Shown here in pieces: positions 20,636 through 28,495 of a DNA stretch of 64,000 nt; the stretch's first letter is position 1; every line of letters starts with the position of its first letter. This DNA comes from Methylotenera sp. (GTDB lineage Bacteria > Pseudomonadota > Gammaproteobacteria > Burkholderiales > Methylophilaceae). Below the pieces are notes generated by a model. It saw only the letters and a list, made by a program, of their open reading frames with translations. It was not told the origin of the DNA and made no database searches. The position numbers and the translations under genes were made by a program. The stretch is from assembly GCA_030652995.1 (NCBI GenBank), contig JAUSAG010000009.1, positions 162,371-226,370 on the forward strand, read 5' to 3'.

Positions 20636-20828
20636 TCAACGTTCAGCGAACCACCCCACCGTAAACGACGGAGCTTCCAACTTCACAGGCGCAAACGCGA
20701 CGCTAGGCCTGCGGCCCAGCACCACGACTAACAGCGCATCCATTAGCAGTAGCAGTAGCAGTTGCCCCTGCCGCTATCATGCGTTGTGCTTTATTGTGAA
20801 TTTTGATAGCGGTGTTGCTATACCCATC
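20636..20828 (-). pseudogene. Degraded C-terminal remnant of a possible IS200/IS605-type TnpB (OrfB)
   Basis: On the minus strand a 41-codon open stretch (20828 to 20703; starts DGYSNTAIKIHNKAQRMIAA) ends at a stop inside ...AVSRGAGPQA. A shifted frame continues as RRPSVAFAPVKLEAPSFTVG and stops at 20636. The Gly-Ala/AVS tail followed by a VKxE phrase recalls the disordered C-terminal tails of many TnpB proteins, and the 3' part folds into small hairpins such as GTTCAGCGAAC, as TnpB guide-RNA regions do. A triplet-like AGTAGC repeat has expanded in it. The family is a guess from pattern; that it is a broken, higher-GC remnant is better supported. Confidence 0.3.
20770..20813. repeat. 9-bp inverted repeat inside the remnant
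   Basis: CCGCTATCA and TGATAGCGG form perfect 9-bp arms near 20770-20778 and 20804-20812, with about 25 bases between. No T-run follows on either strand. It may be part of the mobile-element remnant. Confidence 0.5.
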
Positions 20829-20972
20829 GTGCTTCACACCATGTTTACCTCAAGCACACATTCTGACTCGAATTTATCTCTAATGTGCAACAATAACGTT
20901 TTGCCATAGCCTTTTTAGGACTAGCATTTACACGCAAACTGATAAAATCAGCTAGTACTGGATATATGAACC
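20829..20972. other. Gap between the remnant and the HDOD gene, no gene seen
   Basis: Short minus-strand open stretches occur (for example one containing NASPKKAMAKRYCCTLEINS) but no start, family or ribosome-binding sequence supports them. The region is probably more of the same decayed element. Confidence 0.3.
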
Positions 20973-21809
20973 CTAAATAGTTGCTGGCACGCCTATCACG
21001 CGCATTACTTTATCGACATCCATACGAAGAAGCTGCGCAATGTCGCGATAATCGTCAGGTAGCGCGGCATCATCCCATCCGTTAGCAGAGTGGCGAGCTA
21101 AATTAACAGCAAATCTTACGTTCAGAACTCGCTGCTCTTGGGATGCCTGATCTTGCATCAATTTGGAAAGTAATGGGGGTAGCTGAAATACCTCGACTAT
21201 TCTTTGTTGCAACTCCTGCAATTGAAAACCTAATACCTCTTGCTGTACCGCTTTACTGCGTAACGATTTATCTGCCGCCTGCATGGCACACATTGCGTTC
21301 ATTTTATCTGGCGCGTAGCACCACATAAGCATTTCCGACAAATCATGCAGCAATGTGGCAATCAACACTTCTTCAGCATGTAAATCCATTAAATGTGCCG
21401 CCCACTCTGCTGCAAACTTAGCGGCACGGTGTGCACGTCGAATTAACCTGAGCAAATGCATCAATGCTTGTAAATTAGCTTTAAGTGTATCTTCAACCAA
21501 AGGTGTGGGAGGAATGTTCCGAAAAAATGCAGACGTCCCCATCATTAAAATGGCCTGCTCGACTTCAACTAAATCCTGCAACTGACTCCTGCTTCTATGT
21601 TTTTGTGAGTAGCTTAATACTTTGAACACCATCATGGGATCATTGTGTACAACCGTAGCTATGGCTCGCGCACTGATATTATCTTCATCTTGCTGCAATT
21701 GACCTAGCTCACGTGCGGTAAGTTTAAGGACGGGGATTGCCGCGGTGCTAATATAATCCACCCATGCGTTAATATCTTTTGCAGCCAACTCTACAGGTAC
21801 AGATGCCAT
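20973..21809 (-). CDS. HDOD domain-containing protein
   Basis: A 278-residue protein almost wholly made of an HDOD domain: IPVLKLTARELGQLQQDEDNI at about residues 29-49, then VVHNDPMMVFKVL with the first helix pair, and the helical core LIATLLHDLSEMLMW near residues 150-165. HDOD proteins are HD-like but often lack the catalytic metal-binding set and act in signalling, including motility and biofilm control. AGGAGG lies at an ideal distance before the ATG. It is divergent from map. The partner or target is unknown. Confidence 0.85.
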   Translation of the reverse strand: MASVPVELAAKDINAWVDYISTAAIPVLKLTARELGQLQQDEDNISARAIATVVHNDPMMVFKVLSYSQKHRSRSQLQDLVEVEQAILMMGTSAFFRNIPPTPLVEDTLKANLQALMHLLRLIRRAHRAAKFAAEWAAHLMDLHAEEVLIATLLHDLSEMLMWCYAPDKMNAMCAMQAADKSLRSKAVQQEVLGFQLQELQQRIVEVFQLPPLLSKLMQDQASQEQRVLNVRFAVNLARHSANGWDDAALPDDYRDIAQLLRMDVDKVMRVIGVPATI

Positions 21810-22039
21810 TTACAATCCTCCTAAGGTATTTTCGTATCTTACATCTTAAAACTTACAATCTAAAACAGAAACAACAGCATAAAAGCATGATTAACCATAG
21901 TTTCGTTTTATTTTAACAATTCAATTATGTGCAATCTAAGCTGGAGTTTTAATCATTAAAGCTAAAACATCTAAGGGGATTCGGCACCGACACGTCGGCT
22001 ATGTTAAAATTAGCCAATACAAACCTTCACAAATTCCTC

Positions 22040-22843
22040 ATGGCCATCTCGATTAAAAACCAGCAAGACATTGAAAAAATGCGTATCGCAGGCAAACTAG
22101 CTTCTGAAGTACTTGATTTTATTACACCGCACGTTGTGCATGGCATCACGACCGATGCACTTGATAAACTATGCCACGACTACATGGTGGATGTGCAAAA
22201 ATCGATTCCAGCCCCGCTAAATTACGCCCCCGGTGGACATAAACCTTACCCAAAATCTATTTGCACCTCGATCAATCAGCAAATTTGCCACGGCGTGCCT
22301 AGTGACAAGGTATTAAAAAATGGTGATATCGTGAACATCGATATTACCGTCATCAAAGATGGTTACCATGGTGATACCAGTCGCATGTTTTATATAGGTG
22401 AGGTATCAACTCAGGCTAAACGTTTGTGCGAAATCACTTATCAAGCCATGTGGCTGGGCATAGAAAAAGTTAAACCAGGCGCCACTCTGGGCGATATTGG
22501 CTATGCAATTCAATCGTTTTCTGAAAAAAGTGGCTACAGTGTTGTACGTGAATTTTGCGGTCATGGTATTGGTAAAAAATTCCACGAAGATCCGCAAGTA
22601 TTGCACTACGGAAAAGCGGGAACTGGGCTTAAATTACAGGCGGGCATGATGTTTACTATTGAACCGATGATTAATGCGGGCAAGCGCGACATTAAACAAA
22701 TGCCTGATGGTTGGACGATTGTAACGAAAGATCGCAGCCTTTCTGCACAATGGGAACACACGATTTTAGTCACTGAAACCGGTTATGAAGTGATGACATC
22801 ATCAAGTGGCGCGCCACCTACGCCTGACTTTATTTCTAAATAA
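22040..22843 (+). CDS. map: Methionine aminopeptidase, type I
   Basis: I choose the ATG at 22040 (MAISIKNQQDIEKMRIAG), which matches the usual start of the family; an in-frame ATG at 22001 would add 13 residues with no counterpart. The protein is about 267 residues. The metal ligands are visible in NIDITVIKDGYHGDTSRMF, the catalytic His in EFCGHGIGKKFHE, and Glu in FTIEPMIN and WEHTILV. It removes the initiator Met from nascent proteins. glnD follows after 56 bases. Confidence 0.95.
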   Translation: MAISIKNQQDIEKMRIAGKLASEVLDFITPHVVHGITTDALDKLCHDYMVDVQKSIPAPLNYAPGGHKPYPKSICTSINQQICHGVPSDKVLKNGDIVNIDITVIKDGYHGDTSRMFYIGEVSTQAKRLCEITYQAMWLGIEKVKPGATLGDIGYAIQSFSEKSGYSVVREFCGHGIGKKFHEDPQVLHYGKAGTGLKLQAGMMFTIEPMINAGKRDIKQMPDGWTIVTKDRSLSAQWEHTILVTETGYEVMTSSSGAPPTPDFISK

Positions 22844-22899
22844 GCAATCGCTTTAATGCGGTGATCATTTAACAATAATCTTGATGGCGCATCATACCA

Positions 22900-25515
22900 A
22901 TGCAAAAAAAACCTAAAGAAATCGAAGTTAAAAAGCATAAAGTTGCATTATGGCGCCATACGCTAAAAGATGGATTTTTAGCGTTAGAAACACACTTTTC
23001 TGAGCATCCAAATACCACCCGATTATTCAAGCAACACTGCAAGCTAATTGACCAACTGCTTGCAGATATATGGGCAGAATTACGCATCGATTCAGACTGC
23101 TGTTTAATCGCAGTGGGTGGTTATGGACGAGCTGAGCTTTATCCACACTCGGATATTGATCTACTCATATTACTGCCCGAAAACATCAAAGATAGTGAGG
23201 CATTAAATCATGGCATTGAGTTACTGATAGGCTTAATATGGGATTTAGGCTTAACTGTTGGCAATAGCGTGCGCAATTTAAATGAATGCATATTTGAGGC
23301 AAAGAAAGACATTACGGTACAAACTAATTTATTAGAATCGCGACTAATATCAGGCAACAAAGCACTTTATCAAACCTTTTTAGTCGAAATTAAATCTAGC
23401 TTAAATACTGTCAATTTTTTTGCAGAAAAAATTAAAGAGCAAGATCAACGGCATGCAAAATTTAATGATACAGCCTATAACTTAGAGCCTAACATCAAAG
23501 AAAGTCCTGGAGGATTACGCGATCTACACATGATTGCGTGGCTGGCGCAAAGCTTACAGTTATATGATGGCTCACAATTGAATGCCTCCAGCCTCTGGGT
23601 CACCCTCACAAAACACCATGTAATTACAAAGCTTGAGGCGCGTCAGATCAGGCATCATGAAATGAAATTGCAATCACTGCGCATACGCCTGCACTTTTTG
23701 AGTGGGCGACGTGAAGATAGACTGCTGTTTGATTTTCAAAATGAATTAGCCTGTACGCTAGGCTACATTAATACCCCTCGCAAACGTGCCAGCGAACAAT
23801 TGATGCAAAGTTATTACCGTAGCGTTAAGTTTGTAAACTTAATGAATGAAATTTTGCTTAAATTATTACAGCAAATGCTCGAAGTTAAACCACCGCTCAT
23901 CCAAACGATTAACGCACATTTTGAATCTCACAATCAATTACTTGAAGCCAAAACTGCACGTTTATTACAACAACAGCCCTCCGCCATATTTGAGGCATTT
24001 TTACTATTACAACAACACCCAGAACTTACTGGCATGGGCGTAACATTGCTGCGCAATTTGCAACGCGTCAAAAATTTAGTCAATCGTGATTTTCGACAAA
24101 ACCCTCAAAATAAAAAACGCTTCATAGAGATATTATTACAAGCCAACGGCGTTAATCACGCGCTACGCGCCATGAATCGCTACGGCATTCTGGGCAGTTA
24201 CATTCCAGCATTCGGTAAAATTATTGGGCAGATGCAACATGACTTATTTCACGTTTACACTGTCGATGAACATATTCTTAATGTGTTGGCTAATTTACGC
24301 CGCTTTTCAAAACTAGAACTCAAACATGAATTTCCACTTTGCAGCAAACTATTTTCTGAATTTGACGCACCACATTTATTGTATTTAGCCGCTTTATTTC
24401 ACGACATCGCTAAGGGGCGCGGCGGCGACCACTCCTCATTAGGCAAGGCAGATGCAGCGCGATTTTGTAAATCACACGACTTACCCAAGGCGGATGCCGC
24501 GCTTGTGGCATGGCTGGTTGAGGCGCATTTAAAAATGTCAGCCACCGCGCAAAAGTCAGACTTATCAGACCCAACCATTATTGAGTCATTTGCGAACTTT
24601 GTACAAAATGAACGCAGGTTAGATGCTTTATACTTGCTTACCGTGGCTGATATCCGTGGCACGAGTCCAATGGTTTGGAATGCCTGGAAAGCACGACTGC
24701 TAGAAAGCTTGTACCACGCGACCAAGCGTGCATTAATTGACCCTATATTCCACACCAAGCAAACCATTGCAACGCGCATTGCAGAAGCTACAGATAAATT
24801 AAAAAAAATTGGCTTAAGTGCACATGCATACCAACAACTATGGGAACAGTTTGGAGAAAATTACTTTGTTCGACATGAAAGTGATGAAATTGCATGGCAC
24901 AGCCGACTACTAACGCCACACTTAAACACGACCCAGCCTATTGTTCGCGCTCGATTAAGCCCCTATGGTGACGGCATTCAGATCATGATTTACACAAAAG
25001 ATCAAAATGATTTATTTGCACGTATCTGTAACTTTTTTGATCGCATGAGCTACAACATTGTAGAAGCGAAAATTTACACGACCGATCACGGCTATGCGCT
25101 AGATAGTTTTATTGTTTTAGATCAATCAGGTAAGTCTGTAAGTTACAGTGGCTTATTAAAGTTTATTGAGGTAGAGCTCACGCAAAAGCTAGATAATAAC
25201 GCATCATTAGAAGCTCCGCTTCAAGGTCGAATCAGCCGCCAAGTAAAACACATGCCCATACAAACGCAAGTTACCATTGTAGAAGTGCCTGAAAATAATA
25301 ATCACAAATTAGATATTGCCGCGAATGACAGACCTGGCTTACTGGCTACACTAGCACAGCAATTTATAAAACATGCTATTGAGCTACACAATGCCAAAAT
25401 CAACACCCTAGGCAATCGTGCCGAAGATACCTTTTTAATTTCAGCTAAAAATGGTGACCGATTAAATGATCAAAGCATTCAATCTTTATATCGTGCACTG
25501 ATGAATGAGATTTAA
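22900..25515 (+). CDS. glnD: Bifunctional [protein-PII] uridylyltransferase/uridylyl-removing enzyme
   Basis: An 871-residue protein with all GlnD domains: nucleotidyltransferase with GGYGRAELYPHSDIDLLIL (catalytic Asp85 and Asp87), a GlnD-type helical linker, an HD hydrolase with AALFHDIAKGRGGDHS near residue 505, and two C-terminal ACT domains (about 685-760 and 795-871) that sense glutamine. It adds UMP to PII under nitrogen limitation and removes it when glutamine is high. It lies next to map as in many Proteobacteria. Confidence 0.96.
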   Translation: MQKKPKEIEVKKHKVALWRHTLKDGFLALETHFSEHPNTTRLFKQHCKLIDQLLADIWAELRIDSDCCLIAVGGYGRAELYPHSDIDLLILLPENIKDSEALNHGIELLIGLIWDLGLTVGNSVRNLNECIFEAKKDITVQTNLLESRLISGNKALYQTFLVEIKSSLNTVNFFAEKIKEQDQRHAKFNDTAYNLEPNIKESPGGLRDLHMIAWLAQSLQLYDGSQLNASSLWVTLTKHHVITKLEARQIRHHEMKLQSLRIRLHFLSGRREDRLLFDFQNELACTLGYINTPRKRASEQLMQSYYRSVKFVNLMNEILLKLLQQMLEVKPPLIQTINAHFESHNQLLEAKTARLLQQQPSAIFEAFLLLQQHPELTGMGVTLLRNLQRVKNLVNRDFRQNPQNKKRFIEILLQANGVNHALRAMNRYGILGSYIPAFGKIIGQMQHDLFHVYTVDEHILNVLANLRRFSKLELKHEFPLCSKLFSEFDAPHLLYLAALFHDIAKGRGGDHSSLGKADAARFCKSHDLPKADAALVAWLVEAHLKMSATAQKSDLSDPTIIESFANFVQNERRLDALYLLTVADIRGTSPMVWNAWKARLLESLYHATKRALIDPIFHTKQTIATRIAEATDKLKKIGLSAHAYQQLWEQFGENYFVRHESDEIAWHSRLLTPHLNTTQPIVRARLSPYGDGIQIMIYTKDQNDLFARICNFFDRMSYNIVEAKIYTTDHGYALDSFIVLDQSGKSVSYSGLLKFIEVELTQKLDNNASLEAPLQGRISRQVKHMPIQTQVTIVEVPENNNHKLDIAANDRPGLLATLAQQFIKHAIELHNAKINTLGNRAEDTFLISAKNGDRLNDQSIQSLYRALMNEI

Positions 25516-25573
25516 ATAGCGACACTTTAAAACCGCACCTCATGCGCTTTAACACGTCACGCTCATTAAAAAG

Positions 25574-25846
25574 CTAACCTAGTTGATAATGCTTACGTAA
25601 CGCTTTTTTTACATGCCAAGTGCATGACATCCCTGCTGGAAAAGTCACTAAATCACCAGCGGTAAAGCTCACAGGCTCACCGCCATTAGGGATTACCGTC
25701 ACCTCACCCTCAAGAATATAAGCAATCTCCTGTGTACCAAAACTCCATGGAAATTGTGACACCTCTTTAGACCAGGTAGGCCAACGGGTTACGCCCAGTG
25801 AAGCCAGTTTTTCTGCAGTAGGTCTTTCTACAACAATTTTAGTCAT
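25574..25846 (-). CDS. Cupin domain protein (cupin_3/DUF861 type)
   Basis: A 90-residue single cupin barrel with AYILEGEVTVIPNGGEPVSF and FTAGDLVTFPAGMSCTWHV, typical of small RmlC-like proteins related to the ureidoglycine-aminohydrolase cupin. The classical first-motif His pair is missing, so enzymatic activity is uncertain. AGGAGA precedes the ATG. It is a paralogue of the next gene; the two share the layout xxLGVxxWxxW...FP..F. A binding or stress-related role is possible; function unknown. Confidence 0.8.
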   Translation of the reverse strand: MTKIVVERPTAEKLASLGVTRWPTWSKEVSQFPWSFGTQEIAYILEGEVTVIPNGGEPVSFTAGDLVTFPAGMSCTWHVKKALRKHYQLG

Positions 25847-25894
25847 GTTGTTCTCCTAAATTGAATTAACCGCTAAAAATCAAGGCAATAAAAA

Positions 25895-25916
25895 AAGCCT
25901 TGAATCATCAAGGCTT
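25895..25916 (-). terminator. Terminator after the second cupin gene
   Basis: Perfect 9-bp arms AAGCCTTGA / TCAAGGCTT (25895-25903 and 25908-25916) with a 4-base loop. On the minus strand they are followed by a T-rich run (TTTTTATTG). It separates the two cupin genes, which are therefore likely transcribed on their own. Confidence 0.85.
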
Positions 25917-25944
25917 ATTGTATTCCACTCTAACTAAATTGCAA

Positions 25945-26223
25945 TTATGAGTGTTTGTAGTGTTTTTTTAATTGCTTGGTTACTTCCCAGTTTGATTTCA
26001 AACCTTTAGGGAATACTACAAAGTCACCTGCTTTAACCACTACTGTTTCGCCACCCTGTGGTGTTACGCGAATTTCGCCTTCAAGCAAGTATGCGCTTTC
26101 TGTTGCTGAGTCAAAGTTAAGTGGGAATTTAGAAGGTGCACAATCCCAGATTGACCAGCTAGAAACGCCTAGTTCCTTTAGTTTTTCTTCAGATGGGTTA
26201 TGGTCTATGATGATTTGGCTCAT
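25945..26223 (-). CDS. Cupin domain protein, paralogue of the preceding cupin
   Basis: A 92-residue cupin with AYLLEGEIRVTPQGGETVVV and KAGDFVVFPKGLKSNWEV, aligned end to end with the 90-residue neighbour (shared LGVSSWSIWDC / LGVTRWPTWSK segment, GGE, AGD..FP.G). The similarity suggests an old tandem duplication. AAGGA lies nine bases before the ATG. A terminator-like hairpin sits in its leader at 26247-26281. Confidence 0.8.
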   Translation of the reverse strand: MSQIIIDHNPSEEKLKELGVSSWSIWDCAPSKFPLNFDSATESAYLLEGEIRVTPQGGETVVVKAGDFVVFPKGLKSNWEVTKQLKKHYKHS

Positions 26224-26246
26224 GTTTAATCCTTAAAATATTGGCT

Positions 26247-26281
26247 AAAAAAAACAAATGCCGCTTAAATAAAAACGGCAT
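26247..26281 (-). promoter_or_regulatory. Terminator-like hairpin in the leader of the second cupin gene
   Basis: Arms ATGCCG / CGGCAT (26276-26281 and 26258-26263 as read on the minus strand) with a 12-base loop are followed by TTGTTTTTTTT on the minus strand, ending 24 bases before the cupin start codon. No minus-strand gene ends nearby except tpsB more than 500 bases upstream, so it may be a leader attenuator or the end of an old transcript. Confidence 0.4.
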
Positions 26282-26481
26282 ATAATTCGTGGCAAAAAAG
26301 AAGTGTTATTTGATAAATTAAATTTATCATTTAAAATCAATATGTTGCTAATTATGTAAAATATGCTTAGTGCTTTTCTTGAGGCAAATAAAAAGGAAGA
26401 TAAATTCACAAATATTTGCAAGGTTCAATTATACAACATCAAAAAAAGTTATTATCATGAAAAAAATAAAAAGTAAGCTTT
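26282..26481. other. AT-rich gap, no gene seen
   Basis: Very AT-rich sequence between the cupin leader and the transposase-like remnant; it presumably holds the cupin promoter. I see no gene or RNA in it. Confidence 0.4.
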
Positions 26482-26667
26482 TTATAGGGCGTCAACTGAA
26501 ATCCCATCATTTTTTAGCATATTTTGCATGTTTTTAGGGGTTGGACTGATCGTAGATCCAACTTAAATCATATCTAGTTTGGCTTGCAAATAATCAGTTT
26601 TAGAGGTCCATTAGACTTCTTGCTTAAATCCTATTGTGTACTGCGCATTTGACTGTTTCTCTTTCAT
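26482..26667 (-). pseudogene. Broken transposase OrfA-like remnant (IS3-type N terminus)
   Basis: GAAGGAG precedes an ATG at 26667 that opens MKEKQSNAQYTIGFKQEV, resembling the start of IS3-family OrfA (helix-turn-helix) proteins of the form ..YT.EFK.EAV... The same frame is broken by two in-frame stop codons (after residue 18 and after residue 35) and ends at 26482, 62 codons in all. Conservation of the start and ribosome-binding sequence with stops inside fits a decayed insertion sequence. The family call rests on one short segment. Confidence 0.4.
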
Positions 26668-26789
26668 CTACTGCTCCTTCAACTAATTTTATCATTAGCT
26701 ATGGATTCCAGTTTTTGAAGGCAAGATCAGTATTGACAATAGAGTATCAGTCAAAGCCTTTCTACCCCAGTCAACTTGTTTGTTTTAGT

Positions 26790-28460
26790 TTAAAACCAAG
26801 AAACATTCACACCTGCAAGTATTCTTGGTGACCGTGGATTCATCTCACTTGGATTATTATCCAACGGGTAGGCAAATGTAAGTCTTGTAGAAATGCGGCT
26901 ACCAAAGTCCATCATTAAGCCGACACCCGCACCAGTAAGGAAATCGTCCTTAGTCCTACTTTGGCCAGGCCTATATGGTAATGCGGCTCCGTGGTCTAAA
27001 AACACCAACGCTTGAACAAGCGGCGGCAATCCAGTTGGCGAGTCTTGTGGAGGCGCGTTGAGCGCTGCGCGCAATTCTATACTGCCAAAGTAGCCATTTC
27101 GTCCTGAGAGTAAACCTTCAGAAAAACCTCTTACAGAGTAAAGCCCCCCTACTTGAAATTGTTCACCGGAAGGGATAACTTGCGAAAATGAGTACTGCAG
27201 ACCAGCTTTGGTCAATAACTGGAGCCTGTCTGCTAGTCGGTCAACGCGACTGACATTTGCACGGTAATAGCTAAACTGCGCATCGCCACCAAGTGATTTT
27301 GTGCCGAAATTAAGACTATTATCTAATGACCAGGCATATGTATTGTAGTGCGCCTCCCCTCTTAAACCAAGTGCAAAAACCTTTAAATTGAGATCTTGCT
27401 GAGTAAACCCACTAAATTGGCTAATAGAATTTCTTGATGATAGCCGACTATAAGCGGCCCATTGGCGGTTGATCCCGACTGAAAAAGGTTGCGTGAGCCC
27501 AACCGACAAATCCCGAGAACTTCCCGTAATATCAAGCGGTACAAACGGACCATTGACTACTTTAATGTTGCCGTAGTTATAGGAGACATCAAGGCGCATG
27601 TCATTGTGAGATACTGGAATTGAGTAGCTAAGCCCATAACTCCTAGAGCCGCTTGTGCCGGTTGCAACCACTTGAATACTATCGTTAATGCCCGCCAAGT
27701 TGTTTACTCTATAAATTGCCCCTACGCGAGCTTCGCCGACCGTATCACGACCTGCATTATCGGCAAAAGTTGTCAGGTGATATTTTTGCGCCTCTTGTAC
27801 TTCAATGGCAATGTCGGTTTTACCAACTTCAGCTCCAGCTCTAACATCCGCACGTAACTTAGGCTCGTATAGTGCATTAAATCGTATAAGATCGTCTTCT
27901 AGCTGCGAGACTGAAATCAAATCCCCAGACTTCAGATGAATACGGTCTGCAACAAAATCACTTCTAACGCTCTTTAATCCAGAGATGATTATGCTTCCCA
28001 AACGTGCTTCAATCAGCTGGATTTTAACCGTGCCATCGTTGACTTCCTGAGGTGGAAGTATAGCGCGTGCAGTTTTGATATTTTTAGCATCGTACAGTTG
28101 GTTTAGTTTGGCTACCGCCTCAAAGAGCTCTTTGAGGCTAACATCGCGTCCCTGATATGGCGTTAAAACTAGTTTAATTTCATCCACACTAAGTAAATCT
28201 GAGTGATCAACATCAAATCGACTAACTGGGATATTTTTAATATCAGAAGCTTCCTTGGTCGCAGATTCTTGCTCAGGCACGCTAATCTCCGGTACGATTG
28301 GCAGCGCTTTCTGAAGACTCTCTTCCTGCCGGAAACGATCCAAGCGATCTTGATTAAGCCTTTGCACTGCGGCGGGATCAGTGCCTGGTAATACGGCAGC
28401 CTGCGCCGCAACGCTCAAACTGGCCAACAACCCAAAAACATAATATTTTTTTAATTTTTT
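26790..28460 (-). other. Extent of the transporter reading frame downstream of its TTG start
   Basis: Start note: the first codon (28461-28463) is TTG; no in-frame ATG lies near the beginning of the signal peptide, so TTG is taken as the initiator. AAGAGA lies about ten bases upstream. Confidence 0.5.
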
Positions 28461-28463
28461 CAA
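26790..28463 (-). CDS. ShlB/FhaC/HecB-type two-partner secretion transporter (TpsB)
   Basis: A 557-residue outer-membrane Omp85-superfamily protein. It has a signal peptide (cleavage after AAQA), an N-terminal linker helix rich in Gln and Arg (residues 30-50), two POTRA domains (about 67-230, including IKLVLTPYQGRDVSLKEL), and a C-terminal barrel with the VRGF motif (GGLYSVRGFSEG, about residue 447) ending in Phe. This family exports one partner adhesin across the outer membrane by recognising its N-terminal TPS domain. It begins 32 bases after the giant adhesin gene on the same strand, so it is the dedicated transporter, in the order tpsA-tpsB. Confidence 0.93.
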   Translation of the reverse strand: MKKLKKYYVFGLLASLSVAAQAAVLPGTDPAAVQRLNQDRLDRFRQEESLQKALPIVPEISVPEQESATKEASDIKNIPVSRFDVDHSDLLSVDEIKLVLTPYQGRDVSLKELFEAVAKLNQLYDAKNIKTARAILPPQEVNDGTVKIQLIEARLGSIIISGLKSVRSDFVADRIHLKSGDLISVSQLEDDLIRFNALYEPKLRADVRAGAEVGKTDIAIEVQEAQKYHLTTFADNAGRDTVGEARVGAIYRVNNLAGINDSIQVVATGTSGSRSYGLSYSIPVSHNDMRLDVSYNYGNIKVVNGPFVPLDITGSSRDLSVGLTQPFSVGINRQWAAYSRLSSRNSISQFSGFTQQDLNLKVFALGLRGEAHYNTYAWSLDNSLNFGTKSLGGDAQFSYYRANVSRVDRLADRLQLLTKAGLQYSFSQVIPSGEQFQVGGLYSVRGFSEGLLSGRNGYFGSIELRAALNAPPQDSPTGLPPLVQALVFLDHGAALPYRPGQSRTKDDFLTGAGVGLMMDFGSRISTRLTFAYPLDNNPSEMNPRSPRILAGVNVSWF

Positions 28464-28495
28464 TGGATTAAATCTCTTTTTTATCTTCAGTAGCG

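Noticed and set aside
22001..22039. Longer N terminus of Map
   Set aside because: Family members start with MAISIK at 22040.
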